The position numbers were made by a program, and so were the translations under genes. From Virgibacillus halodenitrificans JCM 12304 (lineage in GTDB: Bacteria; Bacillota; Bacilli; Bacillales; Amphibacillaceae): DNA of 64,000 nt. The stretch's first letter is position 1, and each line of letters begins with the position of its first letter. The stretch covers positions 1-64,000 of the forward strand of contig NZ_BAZS01000006.1 in the NCBI RefSeq assembly GCF_001310895.1, written 5' to 3'. Shown piece by piece: positions 36,659 through 45,521 of this stretch. Below the pieces are notes generated by a model, which was not told the DNA's origin, searched no databases, and worked only from the letters and a program-made list of their open reading frames with translations.

Positions 36659-36694
36659 CAAGGCATCTTTTGAAAAAGAGATGCCTTGTTTTTT
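36659..36694 (+). terminator. Terminator after resC
   Basis: CAAGGCATCT pairs with AGATGCCTTG, ten-base loop, then six Ts. Confidence 0.9.
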
Positions 36695-36840
36695 CTTATA
36701 CTTTTTATAGTTTATAGTTTATACTCTATGTAAAGAGATAATATTATTAGCCTACTATTACTATGTTAGATAAGGCGAGTCATTATTAGTTAATTGTTTA
36801 ATATTTTTTATTTTTCCGTAATTGCAAAGGGGGAACACTG

Positions 36841-37557
36841 ATGGAAACATCACCGAAAATCTTAGTTGTAGACGATGAAGAAAGAATAAGAAGACTGATT
36901 CGAATGTATTTGGAACGTGAAGATTTCACAGTAGAAGAGGCAGATAATGGTACAGACGCTTTAGAACTTTCGTTAAATAATGATTATGATGTTATCTTAC
37001 TTGATATTATGATGCCGGAAATGGATGGGATAGAAGTCTGTAAAGAGCTAAGAAAAGAAAAATCAACACCGGTAATTATGCTCACTGCTAAAGGAGAAGA
37101 GGCCAACCGAGTACAGGGTTTTGAAATTGGTGCGGATGACTACATTGTCAAGCCCTTTAGCCCTCGCGAAGTTGTTTTACGGATTAAGGCTATACTTAAA
37201 AGAGTAACCACAGGTGCTTTTAATCAGACTGAATCAACTTCTACCAATATCCTCGTTTTCCCACATATCACAATTGACCATGATGCACATCGGGTTACAG
37301 CAGATGGCGCGGAAGTTAGCTTAACGCCAAAAGAATACGAATTATTATGCTTTCTAGCAAAGTCACCAGACAAGGTTTTCAATCGTGAACATTTATTGAA
37401 AGAAGTTTGGCAGTATGAATTTTTTGGTGATTTACGTACAGTAGATACCCATGTGAAACGTCTTAGAGAAAAGCTTAATAATGTTTCCAAGGATGCTGCA
37501 AAAATGATTGTGACTGTATGGGGTGTAGGTTATAAATTCGAAGTTGATGATGTTTAA
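36841..37557 (+). CDS. resD: Response regulator ResD
   Basis: OmpR-family regulator of aerobic/anaerobic respiration and cytochrome biogenesis, phosphorylated by ResE. Seen: 238 residues, receiver domain with VVDDEERIRRL (acidic pocket), DVILLDIMMPEMDG with the phosphoacceptor Asp, MLTAKGEE, and ADDYIVKPFSPREVV (Lys); then the winged helix ending HVKRLREKLN..VWGVGYKFE. GGGGG precedes the ATG. Stop overlaps the resE start by one base. Confidence 0.96.
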   Translation: METSPKILVVDDEERIRRLIRMYLEREDFTVEEADNGTDALELSLNNDYDVILLDIMMPEMDGIEVCKELRKEKSTPVIMLTAKGEEANRVQGFEIGADDYIVKPFSPREVVLRIKAILKRVTTGAFNQTESTSTNILVFPHITIDHDAHRVTADGAEVSLTPKEYELLCFLAKSPDKVFNREHLLKEVWQYEFFGDLRTVDTHVKRLREKLNNVSKDAAKMIVTVWGVGYKFEVDDV

Positions 37558-39329
37558 TGTTCTGGCGTAGTGTAGTAGGGAAGCTGGCAATTACAATCTT
37601 GCTACTTGTTTCATTTGTACTTTTTATTTTAACAATCTTGTTGCTCCAGTTTTTCGAAAACTTCCACATCCAAGAGGCTGAAAAAGCAATGATACAAACA
37701 GCTACAAAGGTTTCAGTCCTTGTGGAACAGCATCAAAATGCATCGTTAATTGAGGAAACTACTGAACGAGTGAAAAACCCCGCCAGTAGAATTGCAATTT
37801 TCTTTGGAGATGGAGAAAGCTGGGTTTCTGATAGTAAAAATAAAGAGTTAATGGAACTAAACAGACAACTAATCAATCATGAACCTGATTTAAGAAATGT
37901 ACTGACTGAAAAGAGAGAAATTAGGAAACAAATTACACTGCCAAATGAAGAAACCGAAGTAATGATTGTTGGAATGCCTATTCCTGGAAATGGTGCGATA
38001 TTTGTCTACCAATCCTTGGATGTTATAGAACAAACTAAAGCAGAAACTACTAAAATAATTTTTTTAGCTGCTGGAATTGCTATTGTACTTACAACAATAT
38101 TTGCTTTTTTCCTATCAACAAGAATAACTTCGCCTTTAATTAAAATGCGTGAAGCTGCTTTTGATCTAACTCGTGGAGAATTTAATACGAAAGTGCCGAT
38201 ATTAACTCATGATGAAATAGGGGAATTGGCTTTGGCATTTAATCGTATGGGAAGACAGTTAAAGTTTCATATAAACGCATTAAGACAAGAAAAGGAACAG
38301 CTTTCAAGCATCGTTAGCTCAATGGCTGATGGTGTAATTACAATGAATCGGAATGGCGATATGATTGTAACGAATGGACCTGCAAAGCAGTTTATTGAAG
38401 ATTGGTATTTTGAAAATAACATAACTGTCAACAATGAAGAAAGAAAAATTCCTGATGAGTTAAAAGAGTTGTTAAGGGAAGTCATTGAAGGGAAACCAGA
38501 AGTCTTACATGAATTCAGTCTACAAGGAAGAAACTGGGTAATGCTTATGACACCTTTATATGACCAATCCTACGTGCGCGGAGCGGTTGCTGTGGTTCGG
38601 GATATGACAGACGAGCGACGCTTGGATAAGCTCAGGAAGGATTTCATAGCAAATGTGTCACATGAGCTAAGAACACCTATCTCTATGCTTCAAGGCTATA
38701 GTGAGGCAATTGTAGATGATATTGCAGATTCTAAAGAGGAAAAAAATGAATTGGCACAAATTATTCATGATGAATCACTCCGGCTTGGAAGATTAGTAAA
38801 TGAATTATTAGATCTTGCTAGAATGGAAGCAGGAAATATTCAATTAAATATCGAAGAAGTTGAGATAGGTCCATATGTAGATCGTATAATGAAGAAATTC
38901 AGTGGACTGGCAAACGATAATAATGTATCTCTAACTCTTTCCAAAAAACTTGAAGTTCCTACAGCTTATTTTGATCCTGACCGAATTGATCAGGTTTTTA
39001 CAAATTTAATTGATAACGCTATCCGTCATACGGCAGAAAATGGCTATGTAAATGTTGAAGTTTTTTCTGATAGTGAAGCCCTTCAAGTTAAGGTAGTTGA
39101 CAATGGCAGTGGAATTTCTGAGGAAGATCTGCCGTTTGTTTTTGAAAGGTTTTATAAGGCAGACAAATCTAGGACAAGAGTTCATAAACAAAAAGGTACA
39201 GGCCTGGGTTTATCTATAGCAAAGAATATTATTGATACTCATAATGGGTTGATTACGGTAAAAAGTAAGCTGGATCAAGGAACTACTTTTATGTTTAAGC
39301 TACACCATCTTGATCAAAATCTAAGCTGA
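37557..39329 (+). CDS. resE: Sensor histidine kinase ResE
   Basis: Membrane kinase for ResD. Seen: 590 residues; two membrane segments (about 10-32 and 165-188) flank an extracytoplasmic sensor; a HAMP domain (TRITSPLIKMREAAFDL), a PAS-like region (SSIVSSMADGVITMNRNG), the H box FIANVSHELRTPISMLQGYSEA (phosphorylated His), N box DQVFTNLIDNAIRHT, G1 VVDNGSGIS and G2 KGTGLGLSIAKNII. Directly coupled to resD. Length as in B. subtilis (589). Confidence 0.96.
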   Translation: MFWRSVVGKLAITILLLVSFVLFILTILLLQFFENFHIQEAEKAMIQTATKVSVLVEQHQNASLIEETTERVKNPASRIAIFFGDGESWVSDSKNKELMELNRQLINHEPDLRNVLTEKREIRKQITLPNEETEVMIVGMPIPGNGAIFVYQSLDVIEQTKAETTKIIFLAAGIAIVLTTIFAFFLSTRITSPLIKMREAAFDLTRGEFNTKVPILTHDEIGELALAFNRMGRQLKFHINALRQEKEQLSSIVSSMADGVITMNRNGDMIVTNGPAKQFIEDWYFENNITVNNEERKIPDELKELLREVIEGKPEVLHEFSLQGRNWVMLMTPLYDQSYVRGAVAVVRDMTDERRLDKLRKDFIANVSHELRTPISMLQGYSEAIVDDIADSKEEKNELAQIIHDESLRLGRLVNELLDLARMEAGNIQLNIEEVEIGPYVDRIMKKFSGLANDNNVSLTLSKKLEVPTAYFDPDRIDQVFTNLIDNAIRHTAENGYVNVEVFSDSEALQVKVVDNGSGISEEDLPFVFERFYKADKSRTRVHKQKGTGLGLSIAKNIIDTHNGLITVKSKLDQGTTFMFKLHHLDQNLS

Positions 39330-39379
39330 TTTTTTTCGTTATCAAGTAACCTACTTGTGAAATTGTGGAGGGTTTGGAG

Positions 39380-39757
39380 ATGATTAAAAAACCACTTCAG
39401 CTGGGAATAATATTAATTATAATTTGTTTGCTGGCTGGATGCGGAGATGAAATGAGTAAGAAAGAAAATACTGTATTAATTACAATTTCAAAGGACAATG
39501 GGAGTGAATATCTACATGAAAAAGAAATATCAGTAGTAAAAGGGAATAATCTACTTGATGTAATGATGAATAATTTTTATGTAGAAACAAATTCCCACAA
39601 TGATGAAATTACCTCGATTGAACGATTGTCAATAGAAGAGAATAAGGGAAAGCAGTGGTACTATACTGTTAACGGAGAGGCAACTACTGAAAACCCAAAG
39701 AATTACGAGCTAAAGCCTGGGGATAAAATTGTATTTGATTTTCATTCTTCTAAGTAA
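39380..39757 (+). CDS. DUF4430-domain lipoprotein
   Basis: Secreted lipoprotein of unknown function. Seen: a lipobox (LLAGCG) after a hydrophobic leader, so Cys near residue 21 would be lipidated, then about 100 residues ending QWYYTVNGEATTENPKNYELKPGDKIVFDFH, a DUF4430/transcobalamin-C-like pattern also seen as a ligand- or peptide-binding beta-grasp fold. GGAGGG precedes ATG 39380; an in-frame GTG at 39365 overlaps it. It follows resE by 50 bases, in the position where B. subtilis has sigX-rsiX, so it may be co-transcribed with resDE. Confidence 0.8.
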   Translation: MIKKPLQLGIILIIICLLAGCGDEMSKKENTVLITISKDNGSEYLHEKEISVVKGNNLLDVMMNNFYVETNSHNDEITSIERLSIEENKGKQWYYTVNGEATTENPKNYELKPGDKIVFDFHSSK

Positions 39758-39780
39758 ATATAGGTAAGTGTTATTTATTT

Positions 39781-39815
39781 AAATACCAGTTTACAATAAA
39801 ACTGGTATTTAAATA
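39781..39815. terminator. Bidirectional terminator between the DUF4430 gene and fer
   Basis: AAATACCAGTTT pairs with AAACTGGTATTT around a six-base loop. Sits between the convergent lipoprotein gene and fer. Confidence 0.88.
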
Positions 39816-39816
39816 T

Positions 39817-40206
<390 letters not shown>

Positions 40207-40300
40207 TTAAGGCATTTTCGTTTTTGTTCAAAACCTTTACTATAGTTTAAATCTGATCGTGCCGTAATTCAATAATTTTATAAGTAAAGGAAGAAATAGA

Positions 40301-41389
40301 TTGATATTAGAAGCACTGCTACTCACAAGTATAAAGAGACTAAATGGGGAACGTTCCAGCTCAGCTATCTTTCATATTCTTAAAGGAAAGCGCTCGATAC
40401 AAACCATACAGGATATTCATATGTATCGACTTACAGAATTTTATTATAGCGCTAAAGATATTAGAAAAGCTGATTTTAATAAAGAAATGCAGAAATTACT
40501 TAGACAAAATTTAATAAAAAAAACAGATGTAGAACCAAAAATAGCGACCTATTTGTTGACAGAATTAGGAAATGAATGGTTGGGCAAAAATATTGGTAGC
40601 TCCTCCATTCATTACTTTAATGGTCTAACATATGCTAACACTTCACTAAAGTTTTACTCGCGATTAGTACTCCTCATTCAAACATTTACGAATACATCAT
40701 TGAATAATTACTCTTTTCTACCGATCGTCAATGATCCAGAGACAGAAAGGTGGGTGAAGAAAATTTATAGCAGCTCTGTTTATCAACCCAGAGAAATACT
40801 CAACCAATTGTATGAGGAACTTAAAAAATTATTTCTTTATTTTACCGATGAAGAAGCTCATCTATTTATTGACCGTTTAACTGGTTTTGACCAATATGGA
40901 TTAAGCTTAGATCAGCTGGCAAATAAATATGGTAAGTCATATTTGGAAGTACAATTATTAATTACAGCAATGACACAAAATATGTTGCAGGTTGTAATTA
41001 CAAATAAAAAGCGATTCCCTTTTCTCACCTTTATTGCAGCTGACCTCCAAACCGAAAATACTCTATTAACGAATTCAGCTTTAATCACAAACCGACTTTT
41101 ACAAAAGGGACATGATATTCCTGCAATTGCCCAGATTAGAAAATTAAAATATAATACAATATATGATCATATTGTAGAAATCGCCATCCATGATCGAACA
41201 TTCCCAATTGAAAAGTATGTTAATAAAGAAACTCAACAATCCATAATGCAAGCGATCCAACAAACAAAATCGTATATGTTAAAAGATATTAAAGAGAATA
41301 TTAATCACGAAGTAAGCTACTTTGAGATCAGGTTAGTATTGTCATTAATTAAGAACACAACCCATTCAGGTGATAAACGTGATAAATAA
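40301..41389 (+). CDS. ypbB: YpbB family helix-turn-helix domain protein
   Basis: Protein of uncertain function encoded with recQ. Seen: 362 residues with a low-charge N-terminal half, an internal LFIDRLTGFDQYGLSLDQLANKYGKSYLEVQLLI segment resembling a helix-turn-helix, and a C-terminal HTH-like KGHDIPAIAQIRKLKYNTIYDHIVEIAIHD, related to the RQC/HRDC-associated helicase C-terminal module. Start is TTG at 40301, with AAAGGAAG upstream. Its stop overlaps the recQ start region by 11 bases, so the two are co-translated; joint action in DNA repair is inferred. Confidence 0.85.
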   Translation: MILEALLLTSIKRLNGERSSSAIFHILKGKRSIQTIQDIHMYRLTEFYYSAKDIRKADFNKEMQKLLRQNLIKKTDVEPKIATYLLTELGNEWLGKNIGSSSIHYFNGLTYANTSLKFYSRLVLLIQTFTNTSLNNYSFLPIVNDPETERWVKKIYSSSVYQPREILNQLYEELKKLFLYFTDEEAHLFIDRLTGFDQYGLSLDQLANKYGKSYLEVQLLITAMTQNMLQVVITNKKRFPFLTFIAADLQTENTLLTNSALITNRLLQKGHDIPAIAQIRKLKYNTIYDHIVEIAIHDRTFPIEKYVNKETQQSIMQAIQQTKSYMLKDIKENINHEVSYFEIRLVLSLIKNTTHSGDKRDK

Positions 41390-42929
41390 ACGTATATTAA
41401 GAGAAAATTTACAAAAACATTTTGGCTATTCTGCTTTTCGTACAGGTCAGGAAGAAATAATCCTGGATGTAATGAAAGGGAAAGATGTATTAGGCATTTT
41501 ACCTACCGGTTCAGGTAAGTCCATATGCTATCAGTTACCTGCAAAGCTTCTGGAAGGAGTAACCATTGTTGTATCCCCATTGATCTCACTGATGGTTGAT
41601 CAAGTGCGGCAATTGAAGGCCTCGCATTTCAAGAAAGTAGCTGCAATTAATAGCTTTATTTCCAGATCAGAGAGAAACCACATCTACAAAAATATACACT
41701 ACTATAAATTAGTATATGTTTCTCCAGAAATTTTACAGCAGGATAGATTGCAGAGGTTACTAAAAGAACTTCACGTCAGTTTGTTTGTAATTGATGAAGC
41801 ACATTGTATCTCTCAATGGGGGCATGAATTTCGTCCAGATTATCTTAGACTTGCATCTACTATAGAATTATTAAATAATCCACCAATACTAGCGTTGACA
41901 GCAACAGCGACGTTGCAGGTACAATCAGATATTGTGAAAACGCTTGGAAGAAAAGAATTCGCACGCCATGTACACCCCATGGACAAAGACAATATCACTT
42001 TTAGTGTGCAGCAAGTAGTAGACGAAAATGAAAAATTACAGGTAATAACGCCCTTACTTAATAAATACAGGGTACCTACCATTATTTACTTTTCTAGCAG
42101 AGAAGCTACAGAAAAGGTTTCCGAACAGTTAAAAAGCAATACAGAAGCTCGAATTGCTTTTTATCATGGTGGTATGGATCAATATGACCGTGTTACAATC
42201 CAACAACAGTTTATGAATGATCAGTTGGATGTAATATGTTGCACAAGTGCATTCGGGATGGGAATTAACAAAAGTAATATTCGGCTAATTATACATTTTC
42301 ATATGCCTCCGAATTTGGAAAGCTTTATTCAAGAAGTGGGAAGGGGAGGAAGGGATGGAGACACATGTGTTAGTTTACTTTTGTCTTCTCCTGGTGATAT
42401 TTATATTCCCCAATCTATGATTCAAGGAGAACTCCCTACTAATAATCAGATCGAATATACTTTTCATCAACTTGAAAAATTAGTTATAGCGAATCAATCC
42501 CTGCCAACTGATAACATTGAAATAGAGAATTACTTTCAATTAAGTGAAATTCAGTGGAGGTTCTTACTCTTTCAATTTGAAAAGAGAGGGATAATTAAAA
42601 GAAGAGCAATTTATTTCGAGCCGGTGAAATGGAAAACTGCACAGGAAGAAATAATAAAACTAAGGAATCAGAGGTCTGGCTTAAAAGAAAAAAATCTTAC
42701 CGAAATTCTAAGATGGACAGAGGAGAAAAGTTGCCTGAGAAAGAGGCTGTATAGTGCATTTCAAAACACTGTTAAATCACCCCTTTTTCAATGCTGTAGT
42801 AATTGTGACTTCCAATGGTCTCAATGGAATCCCCCACAAACTAATATAGAAAAAAAAGGGATGGATGATACTTGGAAGACAAAATTAAGAAAATTACTTT
42901 TGATAGAGGCACCCGATGAAACAATCTGA
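41379..42929 (+). CDS. recQ: ATP-dependent DNA helicase RecQ/RecS type
   Basis: 3'-5' superfamily 2 helicase for replication fork and recombination repair. Seen: LGILPTGSGKSICYQLPAKLL (Walker A), VVSPLISLMVDQV (Ia), FVIDEAHCISQWGHEFRPDYLRL (DEAH box plus aromatic loop), ALTATAT (III), IIYFSSREATEKVSEQL, AFGMGINKSNIRLIIHFHMPPNLESFIQEVGRGGRDG (VI), and a C-terminal zinc-binding Cys set (CLRKRL..CCSNCDF). About 516 residues, similar to the shorter B. subtilis RecS, with no HRDC. GTG 41379 is preferred; GTG 41370 is possible. The stop overlaps ypbD. Confidence 0.93.
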   Translation: MINKRILRENLQKHFGYSAFRTGQEEIILDVMKGKDVLGILPTGSGKSICYQLPAKLLEGVTIVVSPLISLMVDQVRQLKASHFKKVAAINSFISRSERNHIYKNIHYYKLVYVSPEILQQDRLQRLLKELHVSLFVIDEAHCISQWGHEFRPDYLRLASTIELLNNPPILALTATATLQVQSDIVKTLGRKEFARHVHPMDKDNITFSVQQVVDENEKLQVITPLLNKYRVPTIIYFSSREATEKVSEQLKSNTEARIAFYHGGMDQYDRVTIQQQFMNDQLDVICCTSAFGMGINKSNIRLIIHFHMPPNLESFIQEVGRGGRDGDTCVSLLLSSPGDIYIPQSMIQGELPTNNQIEYTFHQLEKLVIANQSLPTDNIEIENYFQLSEIQWRFLLFQFEKRGIIKRRAIYFEPVKWKTAQEEIIKLRNQRSGLKEKNLTEILRWTEEKSCLRKRLYSAFQNTVKSPLFQCCSNCDFQWSQWNPPQTNIEKKGMDDTWKTKLRKLLLIEAPDETI

Positions 42930-43488
42930 ATTAATTAAACGACTAACTGATAAAGAATTAAGACAACAAGTAGTATTAACCCAGACTGTATTTTTTGTGG
43001 GAAGTTTACTTTTGAGTTTCTTCTTGTTTGATCCACCCTCGAGGTGGTTCGACTTATTCGAGATAGACCCTGGAGAAATAGTTTGGTTTGGTATAGGAAC
43101 AGCTTTAATTATTGTGCTGATAGACTTGCTTATAATGTTAATTTTTCCACCAGAATATTATGATGATGGTGGGGTAAATAAGCGCTTATTTAATAACATA
43201 ACTTTTTCATCTTTATTGTTAATTACGATGTTTGTTGCTATTGCGGAAGAGATGCTATTTAGAGGAGTAATACAGAGTTCTTTCGGGTATATAGTTGCAA
43301 GTATAACATTTGCTTTGGTACACCTTCGTTATTTGAAGAAACCAGTCTTATTGATCTCTGTTTTGTTTGTCAGTTTTTTGATAGGGTACATATTTGAGCT
43401 GACTGGAAATTTAGTTGTAACCATCACAGCTCATTTTATAACAGACTTTGTACTTGCGTTACTCATCCGCTTAAAAAAAGAGGTGTAA
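42916..43488 (+). CDS. ypbD: CPBP-family intramembrane glutamic endopeptidase YpbD
   Basis: Membrane protein of the CAAX-protease/bacteriocin-processing (ABI) family; substrate unknown. Seen: 190 residues (B. subtilis YpbD about 189), AIAEEMLFRGVIQ (motif EExxxR), ITFALVHLRYLKKP (FxxxH), and a third motif TAHFITDF (HxxxD/N). About five membrane segments. Overlaps recQ by 14 bases and is four bases before the next gene, so part of the ypbB-recQ-ypbD operon. Confidence 0.92.
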   Translation: MKQSELIKRLTDKELRQQVVLTQTVFFVGSLLLSFFLFDPPSRWFDLFEIDPGEIVWFGIGTALIIVLIDLLIMLIFPPEYYDDGGVNKRLFNNITFSSLLLITMFVAIAEEMLFRGVIQSSFGYIVASITFALVHLRYLKKPVLLISVLFVSFLIGYIFELTGNLVVTITAHFITDFVLALLIRLKKEV

Positions 43489-43491
43489 ACA

Positions 43492-43758
43492 ATGGATTCT
43501 AATCAATCTAAAGATCAAGCAGCCGAACTAAGAAAATTAGTTACAGATGATGAAAAAAGCATAGATATAGCAGAAGAAGGAAACATTGAGGATGATGAAA
43601 CTACTAAAATAGATTTATTAAATTTGCCACCCAGAAAACAAGTACATACGACAAAAAAATCAACCAAGGTTAAAGTCAGTAGTGCATTCATCCGATTTAT
43701 CATTGTATTTCTTGCTCTGACTTTTCTTGTCCTCATAGCATATTACCTGTGGTATTGA
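43492..43758 (+). CDS. Short YpbE-like membrane-anchored protein lacking a LysM domain
   Basis: An 88-residue protein. Seen: an acidic N-terminus, a basic KQVHTTKKSTKVKV stretch, then one hydrophobic segment to the end (FIRFIIVFLALTFLVLIAYYLWY). This resembles the N-terminal and membrane part of B. subtilis YpbE (about 240 residues), whose extracellular linker and LysM domain are missing here. The stop is followed by only about 45 bases before ypbG, so the domain is not simply in another frame. Function unknown; the identification rests on position and topology. Confidence 0.6.
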   Translation: MDSNQSKDQAAELRKLVTDDEKSIDIAEEGNIEDDETTKIDLLNLPPRKQVHTTKKSTKVKVSSAFIRFIIVFLALTFLVLIAYYLWY

Positions 43759-43803
43759 TCTAAAATATATAACATTCTGGTGATATGGATAGGAGGAAAA
43801 GTA

Positions 43804-44571
43804 TTGTTATTCATAGCTACACTGTTTGGTATTGGTGCTATACTTTTTTGCTATATGTTATTTTTGGCACATCATGATCATGTACGATATCAGACAATCA
43901 GAGATGAAAGGTTACCCGCTAAATTTAATGGCTTTAAGATTTTCTTTATTTCTGATATACATAGAAGGTCGATTAGGACAACAACACTGAAAACCATATT
44001 GAGCCAAATTGATATTATCGTTATTGGAGGAGATTTAACGGAGAAAGGAGTTCCGCTTGATAGGATTAGAAATAACATTAAGAAATTACAAAACATGCAC
44101 GCACCCATTTATTTTGTTTGGGGGAACAATGACTATGAAGCCTCTCCTGAAAAAATAAAACGTATGCTTGAACAGGAAGATGTCAATATACTGTTGAATG
44201 CTAGTAAAGATTTAAAAAGAGGAGATCATATTATTAGCTTAGTAGGACTTGATTGTTATAGGTATGGAAGCGTCAATCTTGAAGCAGCTATGAACGAATC
44301 CAAGGGTAGATATAAACTACTTATCACACATGATCCAAGCACTTACATGGAGTTAAATAACAACGAAAAAGATATGTTTCATATTGTATTAGCTGGACAT
44401 ACACACGGTGGGCAAATACGGATTTTTGGCAAAGGGCCATATGAAAGAGGTAAGCTTAGAAAGATCAGAGATACGAATGTGTTAATTAGTGAGGGATACG
44501 GTTATACTACCTTTCCTTTGCGTCTGGGAACAAACGCAGAGTGCCATATTCTTCAATTGAAGAGAAATTAA
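43804..44571 (+). CDS. ypbG: Metallophosphoesterase YpbG
   Basis: Calcineurin-like phosphoesterase of unknown substrate anchored by an N-terminal membrane segment. Seen: ISDIHRRS (D-x-H), IVIGGDLTEKG (GD), VWGNNDYE (GNND), THDPSTY and AGHTHGGQIRIFGKGPY (GHTHGG), the five-block metal-binding pattern. About 255 residues. TTG at 43804 has AGGAGG correctly placed upstream; reading from GTG 43780 would place the site inside the gene. Same neighbour order as B. subtilis ypbE-ypbG-ypbH. Confidence 0.9.
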   Translation: MLFIATLFGIGAILFCYMLFLAHHDHVRYQTIRDERLPAKFNGFKIFFISDIHRRSIRTTTLKTILSQIDIIVIGGDLTEKGVPLDRIRNNIKKLQNMHAPIYFVWGNNDYEASPEKIKRMLEQEDVNILLNASKDLKRGDHIISLVGLDCYRYGSVNLEAAMNESKGRYKLLITHDPSTYMELNNNEKDMFHIVLAGHTHGGQIRIFGKGPYERGKLRKIRDTNVLISEGYGYTTFPLRLGTNAECHILQLKRN

Positions 44572-44710
44572 TGCTAATCTAAAGAAGTTGCCGTGTTCAA
44601 CAATCTTAAAATTTGCATATAGTATATAAAGGATTAAATTAACGCTGTATTTTACAGCACATTTAAAGAAATAAGGATTCTGTATTTTGCAATACAAAGG
44701 AGGATACTGT

Positions 44711-45304
44711 ATGCGCATTGAAAGAATGTCTGACGATCAGTTTACGATTTTCTTAACGTTTGATGATTTGATCGAACGTGGTTTTACGAAAGAAGATTTG
44801 TGGCATGATGCATCAAGTGTCCGGACGCTTTTTAGTGATATGATGTATGAGGCAAGTTCAGAGCTTGGCTTTGAATTGGAAGGAATGCTACTTGTACAAG
44901 TACAATTAATGCAAGCTCAAGGGATGCATGTTATTGTGACACAGAAAGAAGAGATGGAGTACGATGAGGATTTTATTGAAATGAAGGTCACTCTTGATGA
45001 AAGCAATGAATTGATTTTCTCATTTAACGATTTTGAGAATATTATCCAAGTTTGTTCCTATTTATCTCCATTAGGAGTTAATGGTGGAGAGATATATTAT
45101 ATGAGCGATTCATATTATGTGTTGTTAAATGAGGAAGATCTAAACGGTCAACATAAAGAAGATATCATTGCTATTATGTCAGAATATGCTTTTCCTAGTA
45201 TTATTACGTCCATACGCTTAAAAGAATATGGAAAGATAATATTCTCTTCCCAAGCTATTCAACAGGTAGTACAGTATTTTTTAATGAGCAAGGATGATAA
45301 GTAA
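44711..45304 (+). CDS. mecB: Adapter protein YpbH (MecB), paralogue of MecA
   Basis: Adapter for the ClpC protease; MecA and YpbH target proteins such as ComK. Seen: 197 residues, N-terminal MRIERMSDDQFTIFLTFDDLIERGFTKEDLWHD (substrate-binding part), a Glu/Asp-rich centre (KEEMEYDEDFIEMKVTLDES), and a C-terminal ClpC-binding domain (FNDFENIIQVCSYLSPLGVNGGEIYYMSDSYYVLL). AAAGGAGG precedes ATG 44711; an extension to 44687 has no support. Length and neighbours (ypbG before, gudB after) indicate YpbH, not MecA. Confidence 0.9.
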   Translation: MRIERMSDDQFTIFLTFDDLIERGFTKEDLWHDASSVRTLFSDMMYEASSELGFELEGMLLVQVQLMQAQGMHVIVTQKEEMEYDEDFIEMKVTLDESNELIFSFNDFENIIQVCSYLSPLGVNGGEIYYMSDSYYVLLNEEDLNGQHKEDIIAIMSEYAFPSIITSIRLKEYGKIIFSSQAIQQVVQYFLMSKDDK

Positions 45305-45437
45305 TAGGATATGTGAATTGTTTATCTCCACATAATAAAAATTGATGATTTTTAACTAACTATTCCGCAGTACCAGGAATAGAAACACTACTTATAGAAT
45401 CAAAAATAAAATAATTGTATAAAATCATTTTATTTTA

Positions 45438-45465
45438 TTGCATAATTATGATGAAAGTGTATACT
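45438..45465 (+). promoter_or_regulatory. Putative sigma-A promoter of gudB
   Basis: TTGCAT and TATACT are 16 bases apart, ending about 56 bases before the gudB start. An imperfect TATTCC/GGAATA hairpin at about 45360-45383 lies upstream and may end the mecB transcript; it lacks a T tract. Confidence 0.55.
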
Positions 45466-45521
45466 AATCTCTGAGTACAGCTATTTATAAAATATTTATA
45501 GATATTCTAGGAGGTAAATTA

